Below the pieces are notes generated by a model that saw only the letters and a list, made by a program, of their open reading frames with translations, did not search any database and had not been told where the DNA came from. Below, one piece after another: positions 1 to 6,886 of a stretch of DNA of 14,376 nucleotides (its first letter is position 1; the number at the start of each line of letters is the position of its first letter). The DNA comes from DAXETY01 sp051155755 (GTDB taxonomy: Bacteria > Desulfobacterota > Desulfobacteria > Desulfobacterales > SG8-13). Made by a program: the position numbers and the translations under genes. Location of the stretch: assembly GCA_051155755.1 (NCBI GenBank), contig DAXETY010000060.1, positions 1 through 14,376 of the forward strand. Direction: 5' to 3'.

Positions 1-1514
1 ATATAACCCTCGGGCACATCCTTTTGCTTTAGATGGTTGATAACGGTGTGACGAAATGAATGGAAGGTCTTTTTGCCCGGACTTGCCGAGACACCACATC
101 GTTTCTTGAACCTCCCGAACCACTGACCGATGTTATGCCCATAACGGTGACTGATTCGTATCAATTTGGGGAAGACCCTACCCTTCTGATCGTCAAGGCT
201 CCTCACGTATCCAATAAAGTTCAAGTCCTCGATGAGAAATGGATGTAAGGGCACCAGTCGTTTTTCACCGGTTTTTACCGATTTGTCCGGACGGTCTTCC
301 TCTATATTGAGACACCAGATTCCATCGGATTCGATGACATCTGGTACGTAAAGCTGGCACAGCTCTTCCAGACGGCATCCTGTGTATAGCCCAAGGATCG
401 GCACCCAGAAGTTGTGGGCATGATTATGTTTATCCTCCTTGTACTCTCTGGATTCACAGAACATTTTCTTCAAATCCTGCTCATCGAATACGTCCCGGAG
501 CTCATCCACCCGGATTTTCTTATCTGAAATCTGAAGCCCATTGAAGGGATTGATGTTAATGTAATGATTTTTTTGAGCATAGTTGAACAGGGTCGATGCA
601 AACCCCAGATACATATTGATTCGACTGACCGAGAGGGCTTTGCCGATGTTTCCATTTTCCTGCAAATGAGCCTTGTAGCTCCTTCCCGTTGGGTAATCGA
701 TACTCTGGATCGGGGTGTCAGAGCCGAGGAAACCGATCAAATGCTCCCGACAGATACGGTAGTCAACCCGGGTTCGTTTTTTCCAGCTCGGTTTACGTTC
801 GTTCCAGAAGGCATCGACGACAGTCTGGAGTGACTCGGAAGGCTGCTCCCCTTCAGTGGTTACTGCCGGGCTATTTTGTACCTGTGGAAAAGCATCTGGA
901 AATACCGAGGGCAGTTCCTGCTTGTAGGAAAAATCACCGAGTATATGCCGTTTCTGTAACGGCAAGAGCTGAATCTCGGCCTTGTGGATCTCAGCACAGA
1001 GTTTCCGATAGGTCCTGTCTTTCGGATCATACTCGTTGATTTGGTATTGTTTCAGCAGCTTGCCAATGGACTCCTCGAGCATACCGAATTTACCCAGACT
1101 CAAATCCACGATCATGCCTTCTCGAATCGTATCCAACGAGTCGGCATACTCGAGCAATCCTTCGTAGTCAGTGGGGGGGACGAAGGTGTCATCTGGTTCT
1201 GGGAATTCAGGAAAGGGAAGGTTCCAATTATCGATGGCCTTTTTGATGTACTGATTCACCAGAATTTTAATTCGGTCATCGGTCAGTTCGTTGATGGCCA
1301 TGTCACCTCTTCTCAGGATACCGAATAAGAATTGAACTTTGGCTGCTACGTACCGGGCTTTTTTCTTCGCAACTCCAAGTGAGCCGGTCCACAAAGTATA
1401 CCGCAATTCCCGTTTGCCGAGCAAGGTTTGAAGGTCCTTGGGGACGACCATCCGAAAGCAGTATGAGTAGGGATTGCGAACAAGGTAGGACGGGTTTTTT
1501 CGAGCTGTTTTCAT
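1..1514 (-). CDS. Tyrosine site-specific recombinase (phage/island integrase), C-terminus cut off by the window edge
   Basis: I translated the reverse strand directly: one uninterrupted frame of 504 codons from ATG 1514-1512 to the left edge. It should integrate and excise a mobile element by tyrosine-recombinase chemistry. Residues about 8-65 (YLVRNPYSYCFRMVVPKDL...) match the DUF6538 N-terminal domain of many island integrases. A linker follows, then a SAM-like core-binding region at about 228-330 (VVDAFWNERKPSWKKRTR) and the catalytic domain from about 340. The box I arginine is R381 (TGCRLEE), a likely beta-strand lysine is K414 (VKTGEKRLVPLHP), and box II is H485-x-x-R488 (FHSFRHT). The nucleophilic tyrosine, usually a few tens of residues after box II, would lie outside the window. 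The start is supported by GGTGGAG 8 nt upstream. It reads away from the adjacent tRNA-Leu, the usual layout of a tRNA-integrated element. Family assignment is firm; activity cannot be judged without the C-terminus. Confidence 0.93.
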   Translation of the reverse strand, partial: MKTARKNPSYLVRNPYSYCFRMVVPKDLQTLLGKRELRYTLWTGSLGVAKKKARYVAAKVQFLFGILRRGDMAINELTDDRIKILVNQYIKKAIDNWNLPFPEFPEPDDTFVPPTDYEGLLEYADSLDTIREGMIVDLSLGKFGMLEESIGKLLKQYQINEYDPKDRTYRKLCAEIHKAEIQLLPLQKRHILGDFSYKQELPSVFPDAFPQVQNSPAVTTEGEQPSESLQTVVDAFWNERKPSWKKRTRVDYRICREHLIGFLGSDTPIQSIDYPTGRSYKAHLQENGNIGKALSVSRINMYLGFASTLFNYAQKNHYININPFNGLQISDKKIRVDELRDVFDEQDLKKMFCESREYKEDKHNHAHNFWVPILGLYTGCRLEELCQLYVPDVIESDGIWCLNIEEDRPDKSVKTGEKRLVPLHPFLIEDLNFIGYVRSLDDQKGRVFPKLIRISHRYGHNIGQWFGRFKKRCGVSASPGKKTFHSFRHTVINHLKQKDVPEGY

Positions 1515-1539
1515 GGCATCAACTCCACCTGCTTAAAGC

Positions 1540-1556
1540 CCTGTTTGTGTAACAGG
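1540..1556. promoter_or_regulatory. Inverted repeat just upstream of the integrase ribosome-binding site
   Basis: CCTGTT (1540-1545) and AACAGG (1551-1556) form a perfect 6-bp inverted repeat with a 5-bp spacer. It starts about 25 bp before the integrase start codon and overlaps the first of the GTGTAA repeats. It could be a repressor or excisionase operator, or part of an integrase arm site. No function is shown. Confidence 0.4.
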
Positions 1557-1592
1557 TTTGTGTAAGAGGTGTGTAAGAGGTGGAATTGAGGT
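1547..1592. repeat. Phased 11-bp direct repeats between integrase and tRNA-Leu (candidate integrase/excisionase arm sites)
   Basis: GTGTAAGAGGT occurs twice back to back (1560-1570, 1571-1581). A one-mismatch copy, GTGTAACAGGT, lies at 1547-1557, and a decayed copy (GGAATTGAGGT) may follow at 1582-1592. Unit starts are 13, 11 and 11 bp apart, about one DNA turn, so a protein could bind them on one helical face. The position between an integrase gene and its tRNA attachment site is where arm-type binding sites of tyrosine recombinases normally lie. The repeats are seen directly; the binding role is inferred. Confidence 0.55.
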
Positions 1593-1602
1593 GCTGAGGC
1601 AA

Positions 1603-1635
1603 AAAAAAACCTGCCTTATTTCAGCAGGTTTTTTT
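1603..1635. terminator. Rho-independent terminator downstream of tRNA-Leu (symmetrical, could work both ways)
   Basis: The stem is A7-CCTGC (1603-1614) paired with GCAGG-T7 (1624-1635), with a 9-nt loop. Read on the minus strand, the hairpin begins 7 nt after the tRNA CCA end and is followed by a run of T residues, so it is a convincing terminator for the tRNA transcript. The A and T flanks make it nearly symmetrical, so it could also stop rightward transcription toward the tRNA. It insulates the integrase from tRNA transcription. Whether it is host DNA or part of the duplicated attachment core cannot be decided here. Confidence 0.8.
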
Positions 1636-1641
1636 ATTTTG

Positions 1642-1728
1642 TGGTGCCGAAGGGGAGACTCGAACTCCCACCGGGAACCCCCGACTAGACCCTGAACCTA
1701 GCGCGTCTACCAGTTCCGCCACTTCGGC
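1642..1728 (-). tRNA. tRNA-Leu (anticodon CAG)
   Basis: Reading leftward, the 7-bp acceptor stem GCCGAAG/CTTCGGC is intact, with discriminator A and an encoded CCA end. The anticodon stem is CTAGG/TCTAG with loop TTCAGGG, giving anticodon CAG (CUG leucine codons). The long variable arm (CGGG-GGTT-CCCG) is the class II hallmark of leucine, serine and bacterial tyrosine tRNAs. The T arm is GGGAG-TTCGAGT-CTCCC. The gene is complete and looks functional. Its 3' end faces the integrase, so it is the probable insertion site of the element to the left, and the 3' part of the gene may have been restored by the element. Confidence 0.97.
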
Positions 1729-1764
1729 GCGAACAAAAGAGTTGATTTCATCTGAAAGTTGATC

Positions 1765-1793
1765 TATTTATAGAAGTTTACGAACACTGTCAA
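1765..1793 (-). promoter_or_regulatory. Sigma-70-type promoter of tRNA-Leu
   Basis: On the minus strand, a perfect -35 TTGACA (1788-1793) is followed by TATAAA (1767-1772, 15-bp spacer) or, in the same tract, TAAATA (1765-1770, 17-bp spacer). Initiation would fall near 1755-1760, giving a leader of about 30 nt before the mature tRNA, which suits RNase P processing. The 93-bp gap is shared with the divergent ribF start. A weak rightward candidate (TTGATT 1742-1747, TATTTA 1765-1770) overlaps it. Confidence 0.65.
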
Positions 1794-1821
1794 GAAAAAT
1801 ATTCGGGACCCAAAAATTTCG

Positions 1822-2778
1822 ATGCAGGTAATCCGTAGTCTGGAGGAAATCGAGCAACCGTTGCAGCGGGCCGTGTTGACCGTCGGTAATTCCGACGGTG
1901 TGCATCTGGGCCACCAGGCACTGTTTCACACGGTGACCGAAAAAGCCGAAGCCATCGGCGGCACGTCGGTGGCAATGACCTTCGAACCGCATCCGATGAA
2001 GGTAATCCGTCCGGGCTACCATCCGCCTCTGATCACCCTGCTGGAACAGAAAATCGAACTGATCGAGCGGGCCGATCTGGAAGTGCTGGTGATCGTGCCG
2101 TTTACGCGCACCTTCGCATCGCTGTCGCCGCGGGAATTCGTTGAAGACGTGCTGATCCGCAAAGTCGGCATGGCGGCCATGGTGGTCGGTAGTGACTATA
2201 CTTTCGGAAAGCACCGGGCCGGCAATGTGCGCCAGCTGCGCAATTTTTCCGAACTGTTCGATTTCGAGTTGATTGTCGCCGATTGGATCCAGATCGTCAA
2301 AGAAAATTCAAAGCGCATCAGCAGCACCAAAATCCGTGAACTGGTGACGGCCGGCAGGGTCGACAAAGCACCCGACCTGCTGGGCCGTTATTATCAGATC
2401 CGGGGACGCGTGACCACCGGTCGCGATCGGGGCGGCAAACTGCTCGGGTTTCCAACCGCCAATATCAATCTGCAGGACGAACTGTGCCCCGGCAGCGGCA
2501 TTTATGCCGTTACAGTGGAACGAAACGACCGAATCTATGACGGCGTCGCCAACATCGGCTACAGTCCCACCTTCGATGACCATCTTTTTACCATCGAGGT
2601 TCATATTCTGGATTTCGACGAAACCATTTATGGAGAGAAAATCCGGATCAATTTCATTCAGCGCATTCGGGATGAAAAAAAATTCGCCGGGGTCACTGAA
2701 TTGTCGGATCAAATCCGCAGGGATGTCGAGGCCGCCCGCCGGATACTGGCTCGAACCGTTCATCGCGTGAAGCAATGA
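1822..2778 (+). CDS. ribF: Bifunctional riboflavin kinase / FAD synthetase
   Basis: It phosphorylates riboflavin to FMN and adenylylates FMN to FAD in the cytoplasm. The length (318 aa) is normal. The N-terminal adenylyltransferase domain has the nucleotide-binding motif GNSDGVHLGH (residues 22-31), FEPHP (54-58), GSDYTFGKHRAGN (123-135) and ISSTKIR (166-172). The C-terminal kinase domain has GKLLGFPTANI (205-215) and the IEVHILDFD stretch (258-266) carrying the expected catalytic Glu. One oddity: the first motif reads GNSDG where nearly all family members have GNFDG. The start fits the family N-terminus, but the ribosome-binding site is weak. No FMN riboswitch fits in the 93-bp leader. The gene is divergent from tRNA-Leu and probably begins the rightward housekeeping run. 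Confidence 0.95.
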   Translation: MQVIRSLEEIEQPLQRAVLTVGNSDGVHLGHQALFHTVTEKAEAIGGTSVAMTFEPHPMKVIRPGYHPPLITLLEQKIELIERADLEVLVIVPFTRTFASLSPREFVEDVLIRKVGMAAMVVGSDYTFGKHRAGNVRQLRNFSELFDFELIVADWIQIVKENSKRISSTKIRELVTAGRVDKAPDLLGRYYQIRGRVTTGRDRGGKLLGFPTANINLQDELCPGSGIYAVTVERNDRIYDGVANIGYSPTFDDHLFTIEVHILDFDETIYGEKIRINFIQRIRDEKKFAGVTELSDQIRRDVEAARRILARTVHRVKQ

Positions 2779-2811
2779 CCGGTTTGGTACCGGAAAATAC
2801 AGCGTTGTGCG

Positions 2812-3879
2812 ATGAACCATAAAATTATTCTTTCTTTTATCATCGGAACCGCGATCTCGCTGGCCACGCTGTATCTGGCGTTTCGAAACGTCCCCTTCCA
2901 GGACCTGGTCAATTACCTGTCTTCGATCCAACTTTTCTGGATCGTGCCCGCGGTGCTGCTGGTGATCGTCGGCTTTACGCTGCGTGCGGTGCGCTGGCGC
3001 TACATCTTGGCCGGCACGCAAAAAGTTGCCTTCTGGAACGCTTTTCACCCATTGATGATCGGTTTTATGATCAATTGCGTTCTTCCCGGGCGGGTGGGAG
3101 AAATTGCCCGTCCACTGGTTTTAAACCGCCGGGAAGGTCTGCCGATGTCCACCGGTCTGGCAACGGTGGTGGTGGAACGCATCTTCGACATGTTGATCTT
3201 GCTGGCGCTGTTTTTGCTCGTTTCTCTGACCATCGATTTCGACCGTCAGTCCAGCATGCAGTTCGCCGGATACCAGGTGGACTTCCAGACGCTGGAGAAA
3301 GTTTTTAACGGAATGCTCCAGCTGGGTGCGCTGCTGCTGCTGGCGATCGCAACGGTCAGCTTCCAGAAATCCCGCCGGATCGTCAACAACGTCGTTCTGG
3401 CCCTTCCGGGCACCCTGTTTTTTGTCGGAGAAGCCCTGCGGGACAAAATGTACCGCAAGGTTTGCCGGCCGATTGTGGGAATCATTGACAATGTTGCCGA
3501 GGGCATGGCAATGGTCAAAAAACCCAGGCGGGTGGCGGCCTGTTTCTCTTTCTCCCTGGCAATCTGGTTCATTCACGCCGTTTCGTACTACGTTTTCGCC
3601 ATCGGTTGTCCGGACATCGACATAACACTGCTGGAAATGACCATGGTAATGATTATCATCTGCTTTGTAATCGCCTTGCCCTCGGTGCCCGGATACTGGG
3701 GCCTGTGGGAGGCCGGCGGGGTCTTTGCGATGAGCCTGTTCGGCGTGCCGCCCAGAGAGGCCGCCGGTTTTACCCTCGCCAATCACGCGATACAGATTCT
3801 GCCGGTGATCCTGGTTGGATTGATTTCGGCCTGGATCAGCGGCATCAATATCGTGCAGGTTTCCTATCAGGAAGGCTGA
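2812..3879 (+). CDS. Flippase-like integral membrane protein, lysylphosphatidylglycerol synthase TM-domain family (PF03706/UPF0104)
   Basis: This 355-aa protein is almost entirely hydrophobic with about eight predicted membrane spans. Family signatures are RWRYIL (61-66), NCVLPGRVGEIARP (88-101), ERIFD (122-126) and the C-terminal PSVPGYWGLWEAG (290-302). It corresponds to only the membrane (flippase-like) half of MprF; the soluble aminoacyl-transferase half is absent, so it is unlikely to make lysyl-PG. Stand-alone members are proposed to move or bind lipids or lipid-linked sugars in the inner membrane, but the substrate here is unknown. It lies 33 bp after ribF, probably co-transcribed, and precedes def by 75 bp. 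The start is a clean ATG and the N-terminus (MNHKIILSFIIG) is a typical first span. Confidence 0.88.
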   Translation: MNHKIILSFIIGTAISLATLYLAFRNVPFQDLVNYLSSIQLFWIVPAVLLVIVGFTLRAVRWRYILAGTQKVAFWNAFHPLMIGFMINCVLPGRVGEIARPLVLNRREGLPMSTGLATVVVERIFDMLILLALFLLVSLTIDFDRQSSMQFAGYQVDFQTLEKVFNGMLQLGALLLLAIATVSFQKSRRIVNNVVLALPGTLFFVGEALRDKMYRKVCRPIVGIIDNVAEGMAMVKKPRRVAACFSFSLAIWFIHAVSYYVFAIGCPDIDITLLEMTMVMIIICFVIALPSVPGYWGLWEAGGVFAMSLFGVPPREAAGFTLANHAIQILPVILVGLISAWISGINIVQVSYQEG

Positions 3880-3954
3880 TGAAAAATATTCGCGAATCCG
3901 CCCCGGAGAAAAAGATATCGCCCCAGCAATAATGTCTGCAAACGGGAAGTTACG

Positions 3955-4464
3955 ATGATGAAACTTGAAATCCTGACATATCCGGAACCTTTTCTGCACG
4001 AACCCGCCGAGCCTGTGGAAGAAATTGATGAATCCCTGCAGCAGCTGATCGAAAACATGGCCCAGACCATGTACGAGGCCCCCGGTGTAGGGCTGGCCGC
4101 CACCCAGATCGGCGACAAACGCAGAGTGTTCGTCTACGATCGCTCTCCATCGGAAGTGACCAGAGAGTTCGGCGTGGTCATCAACCCGAAAATCGTAACC
4201 CGTGAAGGCCAACTGGTTTCCGAAAACGAAGGCTGCCTGAGCGTACCGGATCTGCGATCGGACGTGAAACGATCCGCGCAGGTGCTGGTGGAAGGCATCG
4301 ATCGCGAGGGCAATCCGCTGCGGCTTGAAGCCGAAGGGTTTCTGGCAGTGGTGATGCAGCATGAAATCGACCATTTGAACGGCACGCTGTTCATCGATCG
4401 CATCAGCGCTTTAAAACGGGAGCTTTACAAGCGCCGGATGAAAAAAAGGTTCAAAAGCCCATGA
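3955..4464 (+). CDS. def: Peptide deformylase
   Basis: It removes the N-formyl group from nascent proteins at the ribosome. All three metal-hydrolase motifs are intact: GVGLAATQIG (44-53), EGCLSVP (92-98, metal ligand C94) and QHEIDHLNG (135-143, metal ligands H136 and H140, catalytic E137). The length of 169 aa is standard. Two tandem ATGs (3955, 3958) follow a GGGAAG ribosome-binding site and either could be used; the second has the better spacing. Its stop overlaps the start of fmt (ATGA), so deformylase and formyltransferase are translationally coupled, the classical arrangement of the formyl-methionine cycle. Confidence 0.97.
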   Translation: MMKLEILTYPEPFLHEPAEPVEEIDESLQQLIENMAQTMYEAPGVGLAATQIGDKRRVFVYDRSPSEVTREFGVVINPKIVTREGQLVSENEGCLSVPDLRSDVKRSAQVLVEGIDREGNPLRLEAEGFLAVVMQHEIDHLNGTLFIDRISALKRELYKRRMKKRFKSP

Positions 4465-5414
4465 AATCCTTCCGCATTGTATTCATGGGCACGCCGGAGT
4501 TTGCGGTCCCTTCTCTGGCCGCCTTGCACCGCAGCCGCCACGAGGTCAAGCTGGTGGTCACCCAGCCAGACCGCCCCAGCGGCCGCGGCCGGCAACTGAA
4601 AGCCCCCCCGGTAAAACAGGCGGCACAGCGTTTGGGCTATGAGATCATACAGCCGGAAAAAGTCCGCACGGATGCCTTTGTGGAGACGGTTTCCGGATAT
4701 CGCCCCGACTTTCAGGTGGTCGTTGCCTACTGCCACATCCTCACCCGCCGCATCCTCGACATCCCCAAGCGGGGATCGATCAACGTACATGCCTCGCTGC
4801 TGCCGAAATATCGCGGTGCCGCCCCCATTCATTGGGCCGTTATAAACGGAGAGTCCGAAACCGGGGTAACGACCATGTTTATGGACGAAGGCATGGACAC
4901 CGGCGACATCCTGCTTTCGGCCCGGGAACCCATCCGAGGCGAAGACGACACCGGCAGCCTGCACGATCGCCTGGCCGAACTGGGTGCCGGACTGCTGATC
5001 GAGACCCTCGACGGCCTTGCGGACGAAACGGTCCGCCCCGCCCCCCAGGACCACGCCAAAGCCACTTATGCCCCGATGTTCAAAAAAGACGCCGGCATCA
5101 TTCCCTGGGAAAAAAAGGCCGGTCAGGTGGTGGACTGGATCCGGGGCATGACCCCCTGGCCGGGTGCGTTTACCTATCTGGACGATCAGCGTTTGAAAAT
5201 CTTCAAAGCCACGACATCGGCAGGCCCCACCACAGCACCGCCGGGCACGGTCGTCGAAGGGTTCAGTGAAGAGCTTCGGGTTGCCACCGGAAGCGGCGCG
5301 ATCCTTATCGAAGAAATCCAGGGTGCCTCGGGCAAGCGCATGCACATCAAAGATTTTCTGCGGGGTCATCCCATCCCGCCGGGAAGCCGCTTTCAATCAG
5401 AGCCGTCCATGTAA
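4461..5414 (+). CDS. fmt: Methionyl-tRNA formyltransferase
   Basis: It transfers a formyl group from 10-formyl-tetrahydrofolate to initiator Met-tRNA. The length (317 aa) is typical. The Rossmann-like N-terminus FMGTPEFAVPSL (8-19) and the PDRPSGRG loop (36-43), which contacts initiator tRNA in the family, are present. The catalytic Asn-His-Asp triad is N108, H110 (NVHASLLPKYRGAAPIHWA region) and D146 (GMDTGDIL). The C-terminal OB-like domain (about 205-310) contains IPWEKKA and MTPWPGAF. It overlaps def by four bases (ATGA) and ends with TAA at 5412-5414. In several related genomes a DUF116 gene lies between fmt and rsmB; it is absent here. Confidence 0.97.
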   Translation: MKSFRIVFMGTPEFAVPSLAALHRSRHEVKLVVTQPDRPSGRGRQLKAPPVKQAAQRLGYEIIQPEKVRTDAFVETVSGYRPDFQVVVAYCHILTRRILDIPKRGSINVHASLLPKYRGAAPIHWAVINGESETGVTTMFMDEGMDTGDILLSAREPIRGEDDTGSLHDRLAELGAGLLIETLDGLADETVRPAPQDHAKATYAPMFKKDAGIIPWEKKAGQVVDWIRGMTPWPGAFTYLDDQRLKIFKATTSAGPTTAPPGTVVEGFSEELRVATGSGAILIEEIQGASGKRMHIKDFLRGHPIPPGSRFQSEPSM

Positions 5415-5491
5415 CGCGACCTGCGGTGCCGACCGGCGGGTTCGGCCTTGTGTCTTTGCGGCGAACCACTTCGGAGACCGAGCGTGTAAAC

Positions 5492-6886
5492 ATGCCTCCC
5501 AGCCAGATGAAAAACGATGGAAAATCGACTGGTTCCGATCCCATGGCGGTGCGCCGCGCGGCGCTGCGAATTCTCACCGCCCTCGAGCGGTCCTCCCTGA
5601 CTCTGGACGCCCTGCTGGAAGAAGCCGAGCCGTCGCTGCAGTTCCCCGATCCCCGCGACCGGGCGTTTTTGAACGCACTGACCTTTGGCGTGTTGCGTTG
5701 GCGGGCGCGCCTCGACTTCCTGATCGCCGCTTTTTCCAGCACGCCGCTGAAAAAGATCAAGCCGGAAGTCCGCAACATCCTGCGCCTCGGGCTGTTTCAA
5801 CTGGTTTTTCTGGACCGGGTTCCCTTCTCGGCGGCGGTGAACACCTCGGTGGAGCTGGCCAAATCCACGGCTCCCGGGTGGGTGGTGCGCTTTGTCAACG
5901 CCGTGCTGCGCCGGGCCTCGGTCGAGCATTCGCAGGTGGCGTTTCCTTCGCTGGAAACCGATCCGGTCAAGGCGATCGCCGTGCAGAAATCCTTCCCCGA
6001 TTGGCTGATCCGTCGCTGGGTCGGGCGCATGGGCGTTGAAAAAACCATGGAACTATGCGATGCCGTCAACCGCATTCCGGCGCTGACCGTGCGCACCAAC
6101 ACATTGAAAACCGATCGCAGCGGTTTGCTCCAGGCCCTCGCATCGGAAGCCGACTCGGCATGGGCGACGGAAATCGCACCGGAAGGCATCGGATTGCGGC
6201 AGCCGAAACGATCCTTCGCCCGCATGGAAGCCTTTAAAAAGGGCTGGTTTCAGGTCCAGGACGAGGCCGCGCAGCTGGTTACCTGGATGCTACACCCCCA
6301 GCCTGGAGAACGCGTCCTGGATGCCTGTGCCGGTCTGGGCGGCAAAACCGGCCACATCGCACAGCTCATGCACAATCGCGGAGAATTGCTGGCCGTGGAT
6401 CGCAGCCGGTCGAAACTGGCGCGGCTGCAGGAACAGATGAACCGCATGGGATTTACCGTCATCGGCTGCCAGGAGCTGGACCTGCAGCAACCCGATGCAG
6501 CGGCCCGGATCGGTCGATTCGATCGCATTTTGCTGGATGCGCCCTGCTCGGGACTGGGGGTCCTTCGCCGCAACCCGGACGCCAAGTGGCGCTGCCGCCG
6601 GGAACAGTTGCAACAATACCAATCCCGCCAGCTGCAACTGCTGGATTGTCTGGCCAATCAACTTGACGCAGACGGACGGCTGGTCTATGCGGTCTGCAGC
6701 CGCGAACCGGAAGAAGGGCCGCAGGTGATCGATGCGTTTTTGCAGCGGCATCCGGAGTTCGAAACGGCGGATCCGGCGGCATGGATGCCGCCGGCCGCGG
6801 TCGGGATGCTGCACAACCACATGCTGCTGACATCGTCGCTGCAGCATGACATGGACGGATTTTTTGCCGTAAGCCTGACACGATGA
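5492..6886 (+). CDS. rsmB: 16S rRNA (cytosine-967-C5)-methyltransferase
   Basis: It methylates C967 (E. coli numbering) of 16S rRNA using S-adenosylmethionine. With the ATG at 5492 it has 464 aa, slightly longer than E. coli RsmB. Residues about 17-140 form the NusB-like RNA-binding domain, including DPRDRAFLNALTFGVLRW. The methyltransferase domain follows, with SAM motif DACAGLGGKTGH (277-288), motif IV LLDAPCSGLGVLRRNPDAKW with C352, and motif VI YAVCSREPEEG with C402, the expected nucleophile. The frame is open upstream to a GTG at 5426, and further ATGs lie at 5507 and 5543. None has a strong ribosome-binding site, so the start is uncertain within about 40 codons; the conserved region begins near DPMAVRRAALRIL. 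It overlaps the next gene by ATGA. Confidence 0.94.
   Translation: MPPSQMKNDGKSTGSDPMAVRRAALRILTALERSSLTLDALLEEAEPSLQFPDPRDRAFLNALTFGVLRWRARLDFLIAAFSSTPLKKIKPEVRNILRLGLFQLVFLDRVPFSAAVNTSVELAKSTAPGWVVRFVNAVLRRASVEHSQVAFPSLETDPVKAIAVQKSFPDWLIRRWVGRMGVEKTMELCDAVNRIPALTVRTNTLKTDRSGLLQALASEADSAWATEIAPEGIGLRQPKRSFARMEAFKKGWFQVQDEAAQLVTWMLHPQPGERVLDACAGLGGKTGHIAQLMHNRGELLAVDRSRSKLARLQEQMNRMGFTVIGCQELDLQQPDAAARIGRFDRILLDAPCSGLGVLRRNPDAKWRCRREQLQQYQSRQLQLLDCLANQLDADGRLVYAVCSREPEEGPQVIDAFLQRHPEFETADPAAWMPPAAVGMLHNHMLLTSSLQHDMDGFFAVSLTR

Noticed and set aside
60..1328. Several plus-strand frames of 60-116 codons across the first 1.3 kb
   Set aside because: All are shadows of the continuous minus-strand integrase frame, which carries the DUF6538 and recombinase motifs.
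1540..1592. Short repeats considered as a CRISPR array
   Set aside because: The units are 11 bp, adjacent and without unique spacers; the location beside an integrase fits recombinase or excisionase sites instead.
1729..1821. FMN riboswitch ahead of ribF
   Set aside because: The 93-bp gap is largely occupied by the tRNA promoter, and none of the conserved RFN-element segments is visible.
3879..3932. 17-codon frame (MKNIRESAPEKKISPQQ) overlapping the stop of the flippase-like gene by TGATG
   Set aside because: The overlap suggests translational coupling, but the peptide is too short and featureless to call, and there is no separate ribosome-binding site.
3121..4374. 417-codon open frame on the minus strand across the flippase-like gene and def
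   Set aside because: Antisense to two clearly recognisable genes, low-complexity His/Gln/Arg-rich translation with no known domain. Long antisense frames are expected in G+C-rich coding DNA.
4425..5396. 323-codon minus-strand frame opposite fmt
   Set aside because: It is the mirror of fmt, which has all catalytic residues; no domain is recognised in the antisense product.
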